From assembly GCA_964058845.1 (NCBI GenBank), contig CAXKVR010000138.1, positions 124,001 to 188,000 of the forward strand: a DNA stretch of 64,000 nucleotides, in the 5' to 3' direction. Below the pieces are notes generated by a model that saw only the letters and a list, made by a program, of their open reading frames with translations, did not search any database and was not told the DNA's origin. A program made the translations under genes and the position numbers. Shown piece after piece: positions 1-12,115 of this stretch (its first letter is position 1; each line of letters opens with the position of its first letter). The DNA comes from Carex sylvatica (lineage: Eukaryota > Streptophyta > Magnoliopsida > Poales > Cyperaceae).

Positions 1-1
1 A

Positions 2-112
2 GCTCTCGTTAAGGACATTGGTTTGAACGATTTAGATTTATCATTTGAAGTATATTCGATAGATTTTAAAGACCGGAGGCATATTGTTGATATACTAGAG
101 GAAGCGTGTTAG
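2..112 (+). CDS. C-terminal end of an unrecognised protein, cut by the window edge
   Basis: An open frame enters from the left edge and runs 36 codons to a TAG at 110-112. The visible tail is acidic and hydrophilic and ends ...HIVDILEEAC. I do not recognise the family. Codon use looks coding-like and the stop is followed at once by a CT/TA microsatellite and a MITE, so the frame may be a real 3' exon or the end of a transposon ORF. Only upstream sequence could decide. Confidence 0.35.
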   Translation, partial: ALVKDIGLNDLDLSFEVYSIDFKDRRHIVDILEEAC

Positions 113-117
113 CCGTA

Positions 118-161
<44 letters not shown>
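118..161. repeat. CT then TA microsatellite
   Basis: A (CT)n tract passes directly into a (TA)n tract that abuts the left end of the foldback MITE starting at 162. The TA run continues on the far side of the MITE from 586, so the MITE appears to have inserted into a TA microsatellite. Confidence 0.8.
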
Positions 162-164
<3 letters not shown>

Positions 165-585
165 GTTGGCTACTATGCTTATATAAGCATATCCCCACAT
201 ATGCTTATAACTCATTTTTGTACTTTTAATGTCTAAATGGTCGATCTGAACCGTTCATCTTGTTCTCCATATTAATATGTGCTTGGAAACTAAATTTTAC
301 ATTTTTCTGAATTTTTTTACTATTTATTAAGCCACTTGAAAATTATTAATCCAACGGTGGCTGCTGATTTTACTGTTTTGTGCAGCCACCGTTGGATCAG
401 CGATTTTCAAAGTGGCTTAATAAATAGTAAAAAAATTCAGAAAAATGTAAAATTTAGTTTCCAAGCACATATTAATATGGAGAACAATATGAACGGTTCC
501 GATCGACCATTTGGATATTGGAAACACAAAAATGAGTTATAAGCATATGTGGGGATATGCTTATATAAGCATAGTAGCCAACCTC
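162..585. mobile_element. Foldback Mutator-like MITE, copy 1
   Basis: The element begins GAGGTTGGCTACTATGC and ends with its exact reverse complement. The arms stay complementary for about 60 bp and then weakly almost to the centre, so it can fold into one long hairpin. The core contains GGTCGATCTGAACCGTTC, also seen in the copies at 9189, 18202 and 32632. The flanks are TA repeats, so the expected 9-bp target duplication cannot be told from the microsatellite. No coding capacity. A 68-codon open frame inside it is a by-product of the hairpin. Confidence 0.8.
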
Positions 586-2708
586 TATATATATATATAT
601 AGTTGTACACTTATTCAAAACAAATTAATAATTAATTTGCTAGTTTCATCTAGAAACGGTGAGGGTGAAGAATAATGACTTGGAAATTAATGAGAATATT
701 GGATTCAAACACTTTTATCAAATGTTGCGTGCCATGTATAACAGTTATATTATGTACATAATTAAAGAGACATCCTGTTACACCATTGAATTGCAAATGT
801 TGGAAGGGAATAAAAATATGGTAATGCAGAACCATTAGAGAATTTTTTATACATAGAAAATATTATAAAATAATATAAGTAATTAAAGTGAAAGAGTAAC
901 TGTAAAATTGATACATATCCAAACTCTTCTTTTTTTCACTGTTGCCACAGCAACACAAACAGTAACGGGGTTCAAAATTTTTTTATAAAAGTTTGGATCC
1001 GTACCAATTTAATTTCCAGGTTTAAATAGACCGAATAAATGCTACAGATTCGTCTATTCATCGATCGAGAATCGAAGTTATTCTTCTTTTTTTTCCTATA
1101 TTATTTTATAATATTCTATAAAGACACATTTCTAGAACCGTTAAGAGTTCTTATTTGTAACATTCTCTTGAAATTAAGTTCTTGTTCTTCTCTAACGCAA
1201 ATCCCCAATTCTGCTTTAACCAAATCCGGAAACGTAGCTCTAGACTAAAGAAATGAGATTTCTTATTTCCGCAAAAAGTATCATCTAATTATATATTAAG
1301 TGAATTTTATTTATACATGTAGCGGGTCAAAGAATGCTGTGATAAAAGCAGGCCCCTTTAATTTGAAGAAAATTTTATGTTCGTTTTTGCTTACACGTGG
1401 AATAAAAATATTGGAGATGGCGCGCGAGGTTGATTAACTAGTTCCATCAACAGATGCTCTCGGTCGGAAATCTCTCCCCTTGCATGGATTTCCTGTTTGG
1501 AAGGGGTGCACACGCACGAATTCACGATCCTCTCCAATACCTGATAAGGGAATCTTTTATCTTTACTAGATCTGGACCGTTATTTTTAACTTGGCATGAA
1601 TATCAAAGTCCAATAATACTCCCCCCATAATGATCCGAATCTCAAACCAGTTGTGATTTAATCTCAAACCGTAAAGTGAGATAATCCTCTGCAATAACTG
1701 AGAGGATACAAACGTGTATACGTAGAATAAAGAATTTGTACCATCCATTTTAAGCTGCACAAATTTTAAAAACTCTCGTGTATCTAATGATTGGTCCGAA
1801 ATAATTATCGCTCAGCGAAAATTGCATATAGTAATGCGATATTACAGAGGATATATGTTTCCAAATACAACAGATACCGTATGAATTCGAGAAATTATAT
1901 AGTTTCCTAGATATTGTAAAAAAAAAAATTATTACAAGTATTTTAGAGTTAATCTGTGTGGCACTTTTTATTGAAATTAAATATTTGTTCATTATTAATT
2001 TGCAACACGTAAACCTGAAAATTTGAGCTGCAAATTAATCTCTCATGTACTGTTATCCTTAATAGCACCTAAAAAGGGATGAATATGAGATATTTTATAG
2101 AAATTTAACCATTTTTGGTTAATTATTCAAAAACTAAAATATTCAATTGCAAATAAAATAAAATAGAAGAGTAAAAAGAATTGACACGCGATATGTTAAT
2201 AAAGTTCAACAAAAATGGCATACATCTTCAATGCTTGAAATGCTTTTCTCGGTGCGTCTTTTTATTACCAACTTGAAAAGAATACAACTTGTAAACTGGT
2301 GAGTCCTTACAAAATAACATGAAATCACACTACCTTGTAAAGCGAGCTGAAATGGCTCTAAGTTCAAACTCTCAAGAGCTAAACTCTTAGATAATCACTC
2401 TAACCTAATTTAAGCAGAGATTAGTGAAATATATTTGAGATCTAATAAAGGTTTTAATGTTTTAAGCACATCCAACAATGGTGGCTTAGTCTTAGCAGAT
2501 AAAAACGTAATATTGAAGTGTTTTGCGATTGCTGCAAATAGAATAGCCAAATTCAAACCTTCTATTTATATCGAAGGAAACAAAATTAGATTTTTGGTGA
2601 CAACCATTACCAACTGTTGCCAATCGTTGTAATAGTTACAACGGTTGAGGCAGCTAATTGTTCAATGGTTGTCAATATTTATCAACAATTAGTGAAATAG
2701 ATTTGAGG
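586..2708. other. Intergenic, no gene recognised
   Basis: AT-rich sequence with short random frames on both strands, none with a recognisable domain or exon signals. A slightly more GC-rich stretch near 1380-1560 has no clear feature. 2640-2690 shows short imperfect repeats around the word caattgtt. Confidence 0.6.
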
Positions 2709-2819
2709 TTCATTTGGAGAGAAAGGAATAATAGAATATTCAATGACAAAGCAAAGACGGTCATAATGTTTACTAATGAGGTGATGACGGACATGCAACA
2801 ATGGATTATGAACTGTTGA
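2709..2819 (+). pseudogene. 3' end of a LINE-type reverse transcriptase ORF (zinc-binding RVT tail)
   Basis: A 36-codon frame begins F-I-W-R-E-R-N-N-R-I-F-N and ends at TGA after Q-Q-W-I-M-N-C. The W-(R/K)-E-R-N-x-R-x-F pattern followed by a helical stretch ending in W is typical of the last residues of plant L1-type LINE polyproteins, after the reverse transcriptase (zf-RVT region). The 3' flank carries the usual untranslated tail ending in a short A-rich run near 2967. Everything upstream of the tail is missing, as expected of a 5'-truncated LINE insertion. Family assignment is from memory of the motif. Confidence 0.5.
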
Positions 2820-3780
2820 GAGATAATTATTTTTAAGGCATTAAAGAATAGAATGAGCGGTATAATTAGTGTAAATATTAGTTATCTAACTATGTCTGTT
2901 GGGCACTTGTAAATAACTTTCTATTAATCAAAATGTAAGATGGCAAGTTGTCACCTTACCCTCAAAAAAGAAGACTATAAAGCTACATTTTAATTTCAAA
3001 TATTATTTAAATCGTTGTATCGTTTGTCAACCGTTGCTAACAATTGTTCATTGACTTTTCAACTTCAAAATAATTGTACCAATTTTTAATTATTTGTTGC
3101 TTAATTAATAAATTGTCTTGGTCAATTTGCTTTTTTTTCATCAATTCATATTGCAATGATAACTCCTATGAACCTGCACATATTCCGATCAAAGAAATTG
3201 TAAAATTCAAATTTGTATATTTTATAAATTATTCAAATTAAATATATCAAAAAAAAATTACTACAATTATTGATGCAGTCAAAGTTAACTCAGGCACTTT
3301 AAACTATATAAGTTGCAACAATTTACAGTGAATTAGTATATTTATATTTTAAACAGCTATATTCCTATGTGCATGTAGTAGTTTGTGATGTGTTTTTTTT
3401 TTTTTTTTTTTTTTCAGAATGTTGGTCTCATCTTTGTGAAGAAAATGAGTCCAACGTTCCGCAACCATTTGAATAGAATGCAGTCCTATTTTAATTTTAC
3501 AATTGGACATATAATAATAAATATAATTATATTGAATTCAATATTGAAATTGTTATATGTTTGTATTTTAATATATGATCCTATGATATGGAAAAAAAGT
3601 AATTTCGATGTTAATTTCTTACTGATATTGATCATGACACAAAATAAATAGTGTAAATCATACATATTTTTATGAATAAATTAAGTTTTCTTGCTATGAA
3701 AAATATTACAATCTGTATAAGAATATTTGTAGAACTGTTCAATTGATACATAAGGAATTTTTGTGACTGCTTCTATTTTT
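2820..3780. other. Intergenic, no gene recognised
   Basis: AT-rich sequence with the 3' flank of the LINE remnant and a T homopolymer of about 20 bases at 3392-3414. No supported exons. Confidence 0.6.
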
Positions 3781-3789
3781 AAAAGAATA

Positions 3790-4545
3790 ATTATTTCAGT
3801 ATCCGCGCTACAGTATCCGCACTTAGAAAAATAATGTATTATGGTCTCCACTAATTATTATTCTAAAAGATATTATATAGTCTCAACTAATTATTTTTCT
3901 AAAATTCCAGCAGCACCATTTCTTTTTGGTCCCACTAATTATATAGTTTCTCTTTTACAGTCCCGCATCAATCTTTCTCTAACAAAAATAGTTGACCTCA
4001 TACATATAAATACTTCAGTGTATAATTATAAATACTTTCAATACTTAGATATTAGTACTTTCAATATCATATGTAAAAAAAAACTTGTAAATATAGGTAT
4101 AAATACTTGTACGACGAGATATAAATACTTACACGACAACGAGTCTGAAGGTAAATATAAATACTTACGCGACGATGAGTCTGAAGGTACGTTATCATGG
4201 ATCTTATTTGAAAGAAAAAATTGTGTAGGTATTAATAATTTATAAAAAAAAAATTGTGGAGATTTTGCAGTCCCTGCAGGAAGTTATCTTTTTGCATTTA
4301 ATTTTCGGTGGTCCCCCGATGGGTACAGTACTACGGGTACTATTATCTTCGCGCTACAGTACCCGCACAATAAATAATTGTTCACCTCATAGCTATAAAT
4401 ACTTTCGTACTTAGGTATAAACACTTCGTGCATAAGTATTAATACTTCAGGAAAAAAATTGTATTGTGGAGTTTTTGCGATCCCCACAAAAAATTATTTT
4501 TTTACATTTAGTTTCCGGTGTCCCCCTGTGGGTACTGTTATCAGC
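3790..4545. repeat. Degenerate repeat block with duplicated ~100-bp units
   Basis: Two diverged direct copies lie at about 4246-4345 and 4450-4545. Each reads: A-rich run, ttgtggag, (c)agtcccc-like word, a T/A stretch, atttaattttcggtg-like word, tccccc, gggtac(a/t)gt. A third related word, gcgctacagta(t/c)ccgcac, occurs near 3806 and 4351. Between 4085 and 4190 the phrase ataaatactta(c)acgacga(g)tctgaagg repeats in tandem. A 134-codon frame at 3841-4245 is made of these repeats and is not a convincing gene. This is probably the remnant of a transposon terminus; class not identified. Confidence 0.5.
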
Positions 4546-4634
4546 TTCCATTTTAAATTTACAAAAAATTTATGAGGCAATGATACAAAATAAATAATGC
4601 AGTAATTGTATATTGTTAATGATATTATAACTAT

Positions 4635-5055
4635 GAGGAGGGTTCAAATGCCTCTATTTTTTGTGTCACCATCATGCCTCCATTTTAAAAACCTTTAATA
4701 ACTCAAAATTTAAATCTTAAAATTCAAAATAAAACCGTTGGATATGAACTATATCATTTTATCTTATGCACGCGTAAAAAATTATGGCATTTCAACTTTG
4801 TTTTGGTTGTCATCTTGAGCTTGTAAAAATGTATACTAATGTAGATAATTTCTAGATGTTGATTTTTTAACTTATTGATTCACATAAAAGTAAAATCAAA
4901 ATGTGATAATTTTTTATGGGCAGATGGAGAAAATAACATAGATCAAATCTAACGGTTTTATTTGGACGTTTAAGTTTTAAACTTTGAGTTATTTAAGTTC
5001 TTAAAAATATAGGCATGATGAAGGCACAAAAAATAGAGGCATTTGAACCCTCCTC
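4635..5055. mobile_element. Foldback Mutator-like MITE, copy 2, with 9-bp target duplication
   Basis: Starts GAGGAGGGTTCAAATGC and ends with the reverse complement GCATTTGAACCCTCCTC. The arms are complementary for most of their length. It is flanked on both sides by TATAACTAT (4626-4634 and 5056-5064), an exact 9-bp duplication typical of Mutator-like elements. It has the same terminal word as the copy at 28273, but its core differs from that copy. Non-coding. Confidence 0.85.
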
Positions 5056-5064
5056 TATAACTAT

Positions 5065-6945
5065 ATACAAAATATTTAAAAAAAATGTTTGCTTGCTACA
5101 AAAATATTAAATCTGTATAATAATAAAATTTATAAAAAAGTAGTTTTTGGTTGATACATGAAGAATGTTATAATTTTGCTATTGATGTGGATGTCATTTC
5201 TTCCATATATAATTATTGAAAATAGTTGCTTTATGTTAGATGAAATATTCCAACATGTAACCAAAATATGTTATGTATACACTGAAAATACTTAATTATG
5301 ACAGTATAAATTTATAATTTATTTTGAAATCTTTGTTATGCATTTTTTTGTCTTGAAGGTTCTTAAATTTATAAAATCTATTGATTATTTCTTTGTATTA
5401 CTCTAATGGTTCACAAAATAATAATAAAAATTGATTAGAGGTCTGAAATTATGAAATGTAAATTGATAATGATTAAATAAATTAGCCGAAGTATAGTTGG
5501 ACTTCACAATTATTGGTAAAGATTTATGCTAATATGATACGTACACATCCAATCTTCTTTAATCAGACTGCTTAATAATTCACATTTTATCTTTAACTAA
5601 AATAGATCGCGTTTAATAAATTAAGAGCACTTTTTATGAGATATATGAAGTATAAATAATTTAAATATTTTTGCACAAAAATATGCTGTTAACTCAGACA
5701 GATCGAACTTGTCATTTAAAATAATTAATCCGATCAATTGTTATATATTTATAACCAGTGCGTGCATCTGCTGTCTCATTTTAATCTGATTCTTTATGCA
5801 GCGTCTTTTGAAATGGACGGTTCATGCGATCTGACGACTGTTGACTCACCAATCAAAACGTTTTGCATGGAGGAGGAGCCTAATCCATATACACCGGGTG
5901 CATATCTACATTTGCTTAGTCGCTTTTCTTTCATAAATGGTCCCACGAGGATATTTGCTGATAACGACGGCCCACCACGTCGAGGACTGATCGCTCCCAG
6001 TTTCTTTCCCGTTCATACCTCCGTTATACCTGTATAGACCAGGTTTACATGAACCGGTCCGACTTTGCTATGCTGACGGTGGGAGCCATTATCAAAGTGT
6101 AAACTTTTTCATTGAGCTCTTGTGGGCCTAAGTGGTGGGCCCGATTTGAAATGGGGCTTGATGCCAAGATGCGCCCAATAACCTGGATGCTTCGACCCCC
6201 TGCCGTCTGCGCGCTTGTCGGCTTGTAGCTTTAACGCTTTTTCTGGGACCCGCAAAATATGCCAAAGAATCTTCAAGTTTGGATACACGCGGTCTATGCA
6301 CCTAGGGATTCAGATGGGCTTGCTTAGTTGCGTGGTCTACTCTCCTGTTTTGAACTCTGTATAGACTGCATGGCAGAATGGGTATAGCTGGTATAACTTT
6401 AGCTACCTTGTCTAGGCTTACATATACTGGATAAACCAGTCTGTCTGCTATTGACATTTGAAAGTTGAGATGCTTATTGCTCAAGTGACATTTTCAGTTC
6501 AATAGATCATATCGTAAAATGTTAAAATTTCAGAGAATTTAATATTAAAGAATATTATTTATTGTAACATATTGTTATTTAATTTGTTTGGTTTCAAATA
6601 GTTATTGTTTTTAACATTTCACAAAATATATAATTATAGTGTTTTATTTATTTTAGATTATAATTGCTATCGAAATTTTAAAAAAAATTAACATTCAATT
6701 ATTAATAAACTTTGTAACATGAATCTACCAAACACCTCTCTTAAGGACTGTGGTCCACATGTTGAAGGGAAGATTAGAGAAGGATTTATTATTTTCTCAC
6801 CACATCTGTTTTCTCGCTATTTTCGCAAAACATGATAATAGAAATTAAATTGATGCGTGAAATGATAGTAAACTAAACGCCCTTAGGAAACCAAATAATT
6901 AATATTTTATTTAAACCTCAAAGTTTTTATAATTGTTATAGCATT
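5065..6945. other. Intergenic, no gene recognised
   Basis: Mostly AT-rich. About 5800-6480 is more balanced in composition and holds a 99-codon frame (5738-6037) and a 60-codon frame on the other strand, neither with a recognisable domain nor exon structure. It could be a decayed gene end or transposon sequence. Confidence 0.5.
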
Positions 6946-6949
6946 CATT

Positions 6950-7060
6950 ATAGGTTTGGTGCAATGGCACGAGCTCTCGTCTCTTTAACTTTCTTTCAAG
7001 AGGACACATGTTCAATTCTTGAGAATAACATCTAAAGGATGCTGGTGTATTGGGTCGTTT
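6950..7060 (+). mobile_element. Probable tRNA-derived SINE head
   Basis: A TGGTGCAATGGC word (6957-6968) resembles a pol III A box, and TGTTCAATTCTT (7009-7020) a degenerate B box, about 40 bp apart as in tRNA-derived SINEs. The phrase cgagctctcgtctct between them is typical of plant SINE heads. The 3' end and target duplication could not be fixed. This is not a functional tRNA gene, because no cloverleaf can be folded. Confidence 0.45.
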
Positions 7061-7487
7061 AATAAAAAATACTCTTCATTATTTTTATCCATTCAATTTA
7101 GCTTTTTCTCATTTTATTTTCTATTCGAATAATTCTTATGTTAATTTTTCTCTTCTCATTTAAAATTTACGTATCTAATGTCTCTAAAGTAAAAAATAAT
7201 AATTACTGTGCAGTTAACCATATTGTTTATTTTTTTAAGACATCTTTAACGTAAAAGAAATTCCTTGCATTCAAAAAAATTTGAATGCAAAATAGTTTTC
7301 TATAGAAATTGTCTTATTTAAAACTAAATATTTTTCAAAAGATACTTTTTTCAGAAAAATGCTAAACAAATAATTCTAACAACGGTATTGTACTATTAGT
7401 ATTAAATGTTATACTAACAAATAACAATAACAGCTGTGGTAATAGCACTCGGAACGAAATACATATTCTCTGTTTTTCTCTTCAATC

Positions 7488-7521
<34 letters not shown>

Positions 7522-7968
7522 TCTGAAGTCACCTTATCGAAATCACTTAAATTGAACAGTCTGCATGAATGGAAATAACGAAGAGCAACTCGTGAAGAAG
7601 GAAAGGAAGATGCGAATTCCTTGATTGGGATACATTTCATCGATCCATCCTTTGGTGCATGTATGATTCATGAAAGCGATAATACAAAGTAAAGATCTAC
7701 TTTTGGATAAAGACTAGTACACTAATGACAATTAATGCTTAACGTCTGGAAATATGGCGGACCTTATTAAGACTTTAATTGAAAACAAAGCGGGTAAGCA
7801 TCACATAGGGGTGTACAACAGGTGGGTCCATGATATTTTATTAAAATTTGAATTAATTAGATTACACTGAGTTAAAAAAAATTGTTTACTTGATCCACTC
7901 ATACTCTAACCCAACTCATCTATTTTTTTATATACGGATTATTACGGATTATGCGGATTAGATGAGTT
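7061..7968. other. Intergenic with poly(A) tract
   Basis: No gene seen. A run of about 24 A lies at 7498-7521. At 7806 the word taggggtgtacaa resembles the start of hAT-type non-autonomous elements (compare 19324), but no matching far end was found. Confidence 0.5.
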
Positions 7969-8277
7969 CAAGGGCGGAACTAGAAAATTTAAATAGGAGG
8001 GACTAATTTATAAAATATAGTGAAAAAGACAAAAAAAAAAAAGAAAAAAAAGAGAGAAAAGTAGCTAATGAAAATTGAACCTATGACATCACACATATCA
8101 ACTAGAACTCAAACCACTAGACTGTAAACAATTATTTGTTATTTTATGAGGGGTGCTAGACCATATAAAAGTTCAAAAAACTCAAAAGTTTAATTAAAAT
8201 TCAATATACATAATTAAGAATTTTAAAATCATATGGTGGCTTAGCACCCCCTGGCCTATATGTAAATTCGCCCCTGG
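7969..8277 (-). mobile_element. Short hAT-like non-autonomous element, copy 1
   Basis: The ends read caagggcggaactag and, inverted, ccaggggcgaattta, matching the CAGGGGCGGA-type terminal repeats of plant hAT elements of the Tip100 kind. A second copy in the opposite orientation is at 55600-55866, sharing the words ggtgctaagccacc and ttaattatgtatatt, plus a tRNA-like internal stretch with ggttcaa. No 8-bp target duplication is visible, so the boundaries are approximate. Non-coding. Confidence 0.55.
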
Positions 8278-9179
8278 ACGGGTTAAAGGAGTTATAATTT
8301 TGATCGAAAATCTATTATATATCTTTTTACTATTTTTATTAAAACTTAGCCATAAATAAAATAGATGTCTATCTGTGATAACAAGCGATTATTAAGTCAA
8401 AGCATTATTTAACTTAAAATTTTCTTTTTAATACGATAAACCAACAAAATTGATGTCTATCAGTGTATGGTCCCAGGTTAATTAATTTGAACAACTTAGC
8501 CAAAACATAGGATTTTTTTTTAAGAAGAAAATTTAGTTAGGATACAGTAACCGAAGTAATTTAAAAATTTAACTGAACCGCTGCATTTAAATTGAAAAAC
8601 CAGACCACTTAATCCAAACTTTTTCAGTTCAGTTGAAAACCAAATAAAACATTAGAAAATTTAGCTATATCGAAATGTAGAAACGTAGATTTGAGACCGA
8701 ATCCGGATATAAATGGGTTATTAAGAGCAATCTCATGATCCGACCCAGAGTAACGGGTTTGTCAAAATCCAACCCATATCCGACCCAATAACATCTCAAC
8801 CCGATAAATAGTTAAATAGTTTCAAACGTACAATTAAACTTGACAATATTTGGTGATTGATCCAATAATATAAATTATGTAATGATTTGGTACGCTTAAA
8901 GACGTTCAAACTCAATTTGTTAATTTTATCAATGTGTTAATATTTTTAGTAAGAATTTCAAGAACACTGACTTTTATTTTTCTTTCACATTTTTGCAAGA
9001 TACTTTCAAATATCATGAAAATAAACTTGCGTCTCTTTGTTGACTTTAATATCTATCATAATTAATATTAAACTTTCAATTCCTATAGATGATGTGTGTG
9101 CATGTACTAATAAAAATAACTCTAATTGTAACTTAATTGAACAATTTTACAAGTTTATGAACTTACCATTTAGCATATA
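8278..9179. other. Intergenic, transposon-derived words only
   Basis: No gene. 8690-8820 holds repeated ccgaccca/acccatatccgaccc words like those in the hAT MITE at 34385. The rest is AT-rich and featureless. Confidence 0.5.
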
Positions 9180-9188
9180 TAGAATCAG

Positions 9189-9591
9189 GAGTAAAGCTAC
9201 GGTGCTATGGGTTGCATAGAGGGCTACGGTACTACGGCTCAATATTCAAGTTTCTAAAATTCTAACGGTCGATCCGAACTGTTCATTTTGTTCTCCATAT
9301 TAATATGTATTTGGAGACTAAATTTATATTTTTTGAAAATTATTTACTATTTTTTAAATAAATAGAAAATCAAATATCTTAATGGTGCAGAATTTTTTAG
9401 ATCAAGTGATTTTCTACCTATCTAAAAAAATAGTAAATAATTTTCAAAAATATAAAATTTGGTCTCCAAACACATATTAATATGGAGAACAAGATGAACT
9501 GTTCGGATCAACCGTTAGGATTTTAAAAATTCGAATATTAAGCCATAGCACCGTAGCCCTCTATGCAACCCATAGCACCGTAGCCTTACTC
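9189..9591. mobile_element. Foldback Mutator-like MITE, copy 3, with 9-bp target duplication
   Basis: Termini are GAGTAA(A/G)GCTACGGTGC and its complement. The arm word tgctatgggttgcatagagggc repeats inverted on the right. The flanks are TAGAATCAG on both sides (9180-9188 and 9592-9600), an exact 9-bp duplication. The core carries the family phrase GGTCGATCCGAACTGTTC. Near-identical in plan to copy 4 at 18202. Non-coding. Confidence 0.88.
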
Positions 9592-9600
9592 TAGAATCAG

Positions 9601-10295
9601 AGTGTTAATCTACGGGGACTAGATATGAGTATTAATTTCCCAATCTTTCAACGAGCTAGATAAATTAGAAATTAAATTGGAGTAAGTTCCTAAATTAAAC
9701 TAAACTAAAATGATGCAAGTAAATAGCAAGTTTTCCTAATTTCTAAGATTTGTAGGGTCTTTGGTTTTCACTACAAAAACTCTTAAGTATGGTTAACTTA
9801 ATTTATATAGGCTAAATTTTTGTTGGTCTTTTAAGAATTTCTAATCGTATCTTGGTAATTATCCATTCTCACAGCATAACACACTATCTGTAAAGGGTGG
9901 ACAGATTAATTGTAAAAATTCATTTAGATATAATTACATATAAGTGATTTAGACATTATTCTTATCCTCATAATTGTAAACTTCACCGAACATAACTGAG
10001 TTTTTATTTAGACTCATTGTTCGAAATACCTTAAGAATGCGCACTTATCCTATATGAAACTGACACTCCTGTAAACCAAAGGAAATTACACACGCTTAAA
10101 GTCGATTGAAAGTAATTTGAGGTTATTTTATTTTATATTTGTTTGGTTCCTACACGGCCCGTAGGTCTATTTGAGGTTGTTTGAAGCATGAGAAGTAATT
10201 ATAATATTTTTTTATTGAAAGTTTAGTAGAAAAATAATGTTTATTATTTATTAGTAAAGTGAGAGTAGTAATAATTTATTAAATTTCATATTGAG
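9601..10295. other. Intergenic, nothing recognised
   Basis: AT-rich sequence without exon signals or repeats that I could define, up to the target duplication of the solo LTR at 10296. Confidence 0.6.
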
Positions 10296-10789
10296 GAATA
10301 TGTAACGCCAGGTAATAAAATTCTATAGCCATATTAAAATTTCACAAGCATTCTAGAATAAAATTTAGGAGACTTCAAAATTTCAGACAAGCAGCTTATA
10401 GTATTTTAATCATATCTCATTCATATCAATTTGTATGTAAATAAAATTTAATACTTGAAAATCTAACTCCAAAATCTACAACATTCGTTAGAAACTATCT
10501 CAAATTCTGAATGTAAAATTCTCCATAAATTTTCAATGTCACTAAACAGTGCTGTTTCGAAACTACAGACCCCTTTCGACTATTTTAAGTTGAAATTAGT
10601 CGTGTTGCAACCATAACAGAAAATTTTACGACTCTTATGTTTTAATTTCTCTAAATTCCGAACCTATAAATTCAATTATTTCAATATTTGAAGACAAATA
10701 TTAAAACATAATTCTGAATCCAAATCTGAATTTATAATAGTTGGCCCACTACACCAAGTCTAAAAATCACAAATCCTCTTCTAAACCTA

Positions 10790-10812
10790 CCCCCCCCCCC
10801 CCCCCCCCCCCC
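10790..10812. repeat. Run of 23 consecutive C, followed by CT repeats
   Basis: An uninterrupted C23 tract, followed by (CT)n, within the solo LTR. The opposite strand is G23, which could form G-quadruplex structure and is a likely site of length variation or assembly error. Confidence 0.9.
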
Positions 10813-11936
10813 TTCTCTCTCTCTCTCTTCCCTTCCCCTAGCTGACACTCCCTCTATCTCGACCGCTAGGCCGCTCCAACCACCCGTGCCTTCCTCAACC
10901 TCTAGTCCGCCACCTCCTCGACCATCATCACAGCCCCTTTCCCAAAAACCAAAACCCTTTCTTCTCTACCCCCAAGCCGCCACAGCAGCCCCCAAATCAG
11001 ATCTGAACCCTTACCTCCTTGGATCCGAAACCCCGCTGGATCCAAACTGATCAACCAGCTTTCGCATAGAACTGTCATCCGTACGTTTAATATATGTATG
11101 AAACTTCAACACAAGAATTGTAGTGCTCGAAGATACGGACGATTGAGCGCTAGATTCATCTCAATCCAAGTTTCCACCACCAAGATCTGGCCAAAACCGT
11201 GGCTGCTGTCCGTAATCAAATCAGAAAACCGAGCTGAACCAGTTGGCCGAGTTTCACAGGGAACTGCAATCCGTACGTCCGGAATCTCAAAAAGCCTGCA
11301 AGACGAAAGTTGTAGTGATCGCAGATACGGATGCATGAGCGCCAGTTTCACATCGATCGGAGTCTCCATTGCTGAGAACCGTCCAAAACAGTGACTGTTA
11401 TGCGTACCGCTATCTGCTGATCCGAAAATCCTCATTCCAAATCTGAAATTTTTCTTTCGTTTTGCATTACAGATAATCTGTAAACTCAAGGTAACTCAAA
11501 GATTTAGAACAAATAAATAACATTCGGATCTATTACATTTTATTCAAATAAAATAAAGAACTTTAGAAAATTAGAACACATGAATTTGAGGATTATTAAA
11601 TAGAAATTTGTTTAAAACTTAGGTTCGACTTTTGAAAAATTAAGAGACGTGAGAAATGATCAAGGAATTGCTAAGCTAAAAGGTGCGAGTTTTCCAAAAC
11701 TTTTATAAAATTTTGAATTACTTGGATCAAGGTTGGTATCATGTTATTTATGTTAGTAGTTGACTTGTGAATGTTGAAATCGAACCGCCCTTTGAAATTG
11801 TTTAGTATTGCACCATAGGATTTTGATGCATAAAAGAATTGACATGTTGCATGATTTTGAGTTGTGTTTCGGAAAATGCATAAAAGAATTGATAGGTTGT
11901 ATGAATCGAAAAATGATTTGAAGTTGTTTTGAATTC

Positions 11937-12115
11937 GGATCGTCCTTGTGTGGCGACTTGCCAGACTGTCCTTGTGACAGATCCAGAGTGTGAATAATTC
12001 GGGTCATCCTTGTGTGGCGACCTATCAATTCGAATCTAGAGTGTGAATAATTTGGGTCGTCCTTGTATGGTGACTTGCCGGACTATTCTATTGATAGATC
12101 CAGAGTGTGAAATTT
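11937..12115 (+). repeat. Three tandem subrepeats inside the solo LTR
   Basis: The phrase tcgtccttgtgtggcgacttgcc ... agatccagagtgtgaata occurs three times with small changes (units starting near 11937, 12001 and 12054; 53-64 bp each). Such short tandem arrays are common near LTR promoters. Confidence 0.75.

Noticed and set aside
3841..4245. 134-codon frame
   Set aside because: Built from repeated words (aaatactta, ctaattat) of a repeat block; not protein-like.
5738..6037. 99-codon frame in balanced-composition DNA
   Set aside because: No domain, no promoter or splice context, and the sequence does not resemble any protein family I know.
6957..7020. Possible tRNA gene
   Set aside because: A- and B-box-like words are present but no cloverleaf or anticodon arm can be formed. 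Treated as a SINE head.
11098..11489. Overlapping frames on both strands within the solo LTR
   Set aside because: They lie inside a well-bounded LTR and mirror each other; no gag or other domain.
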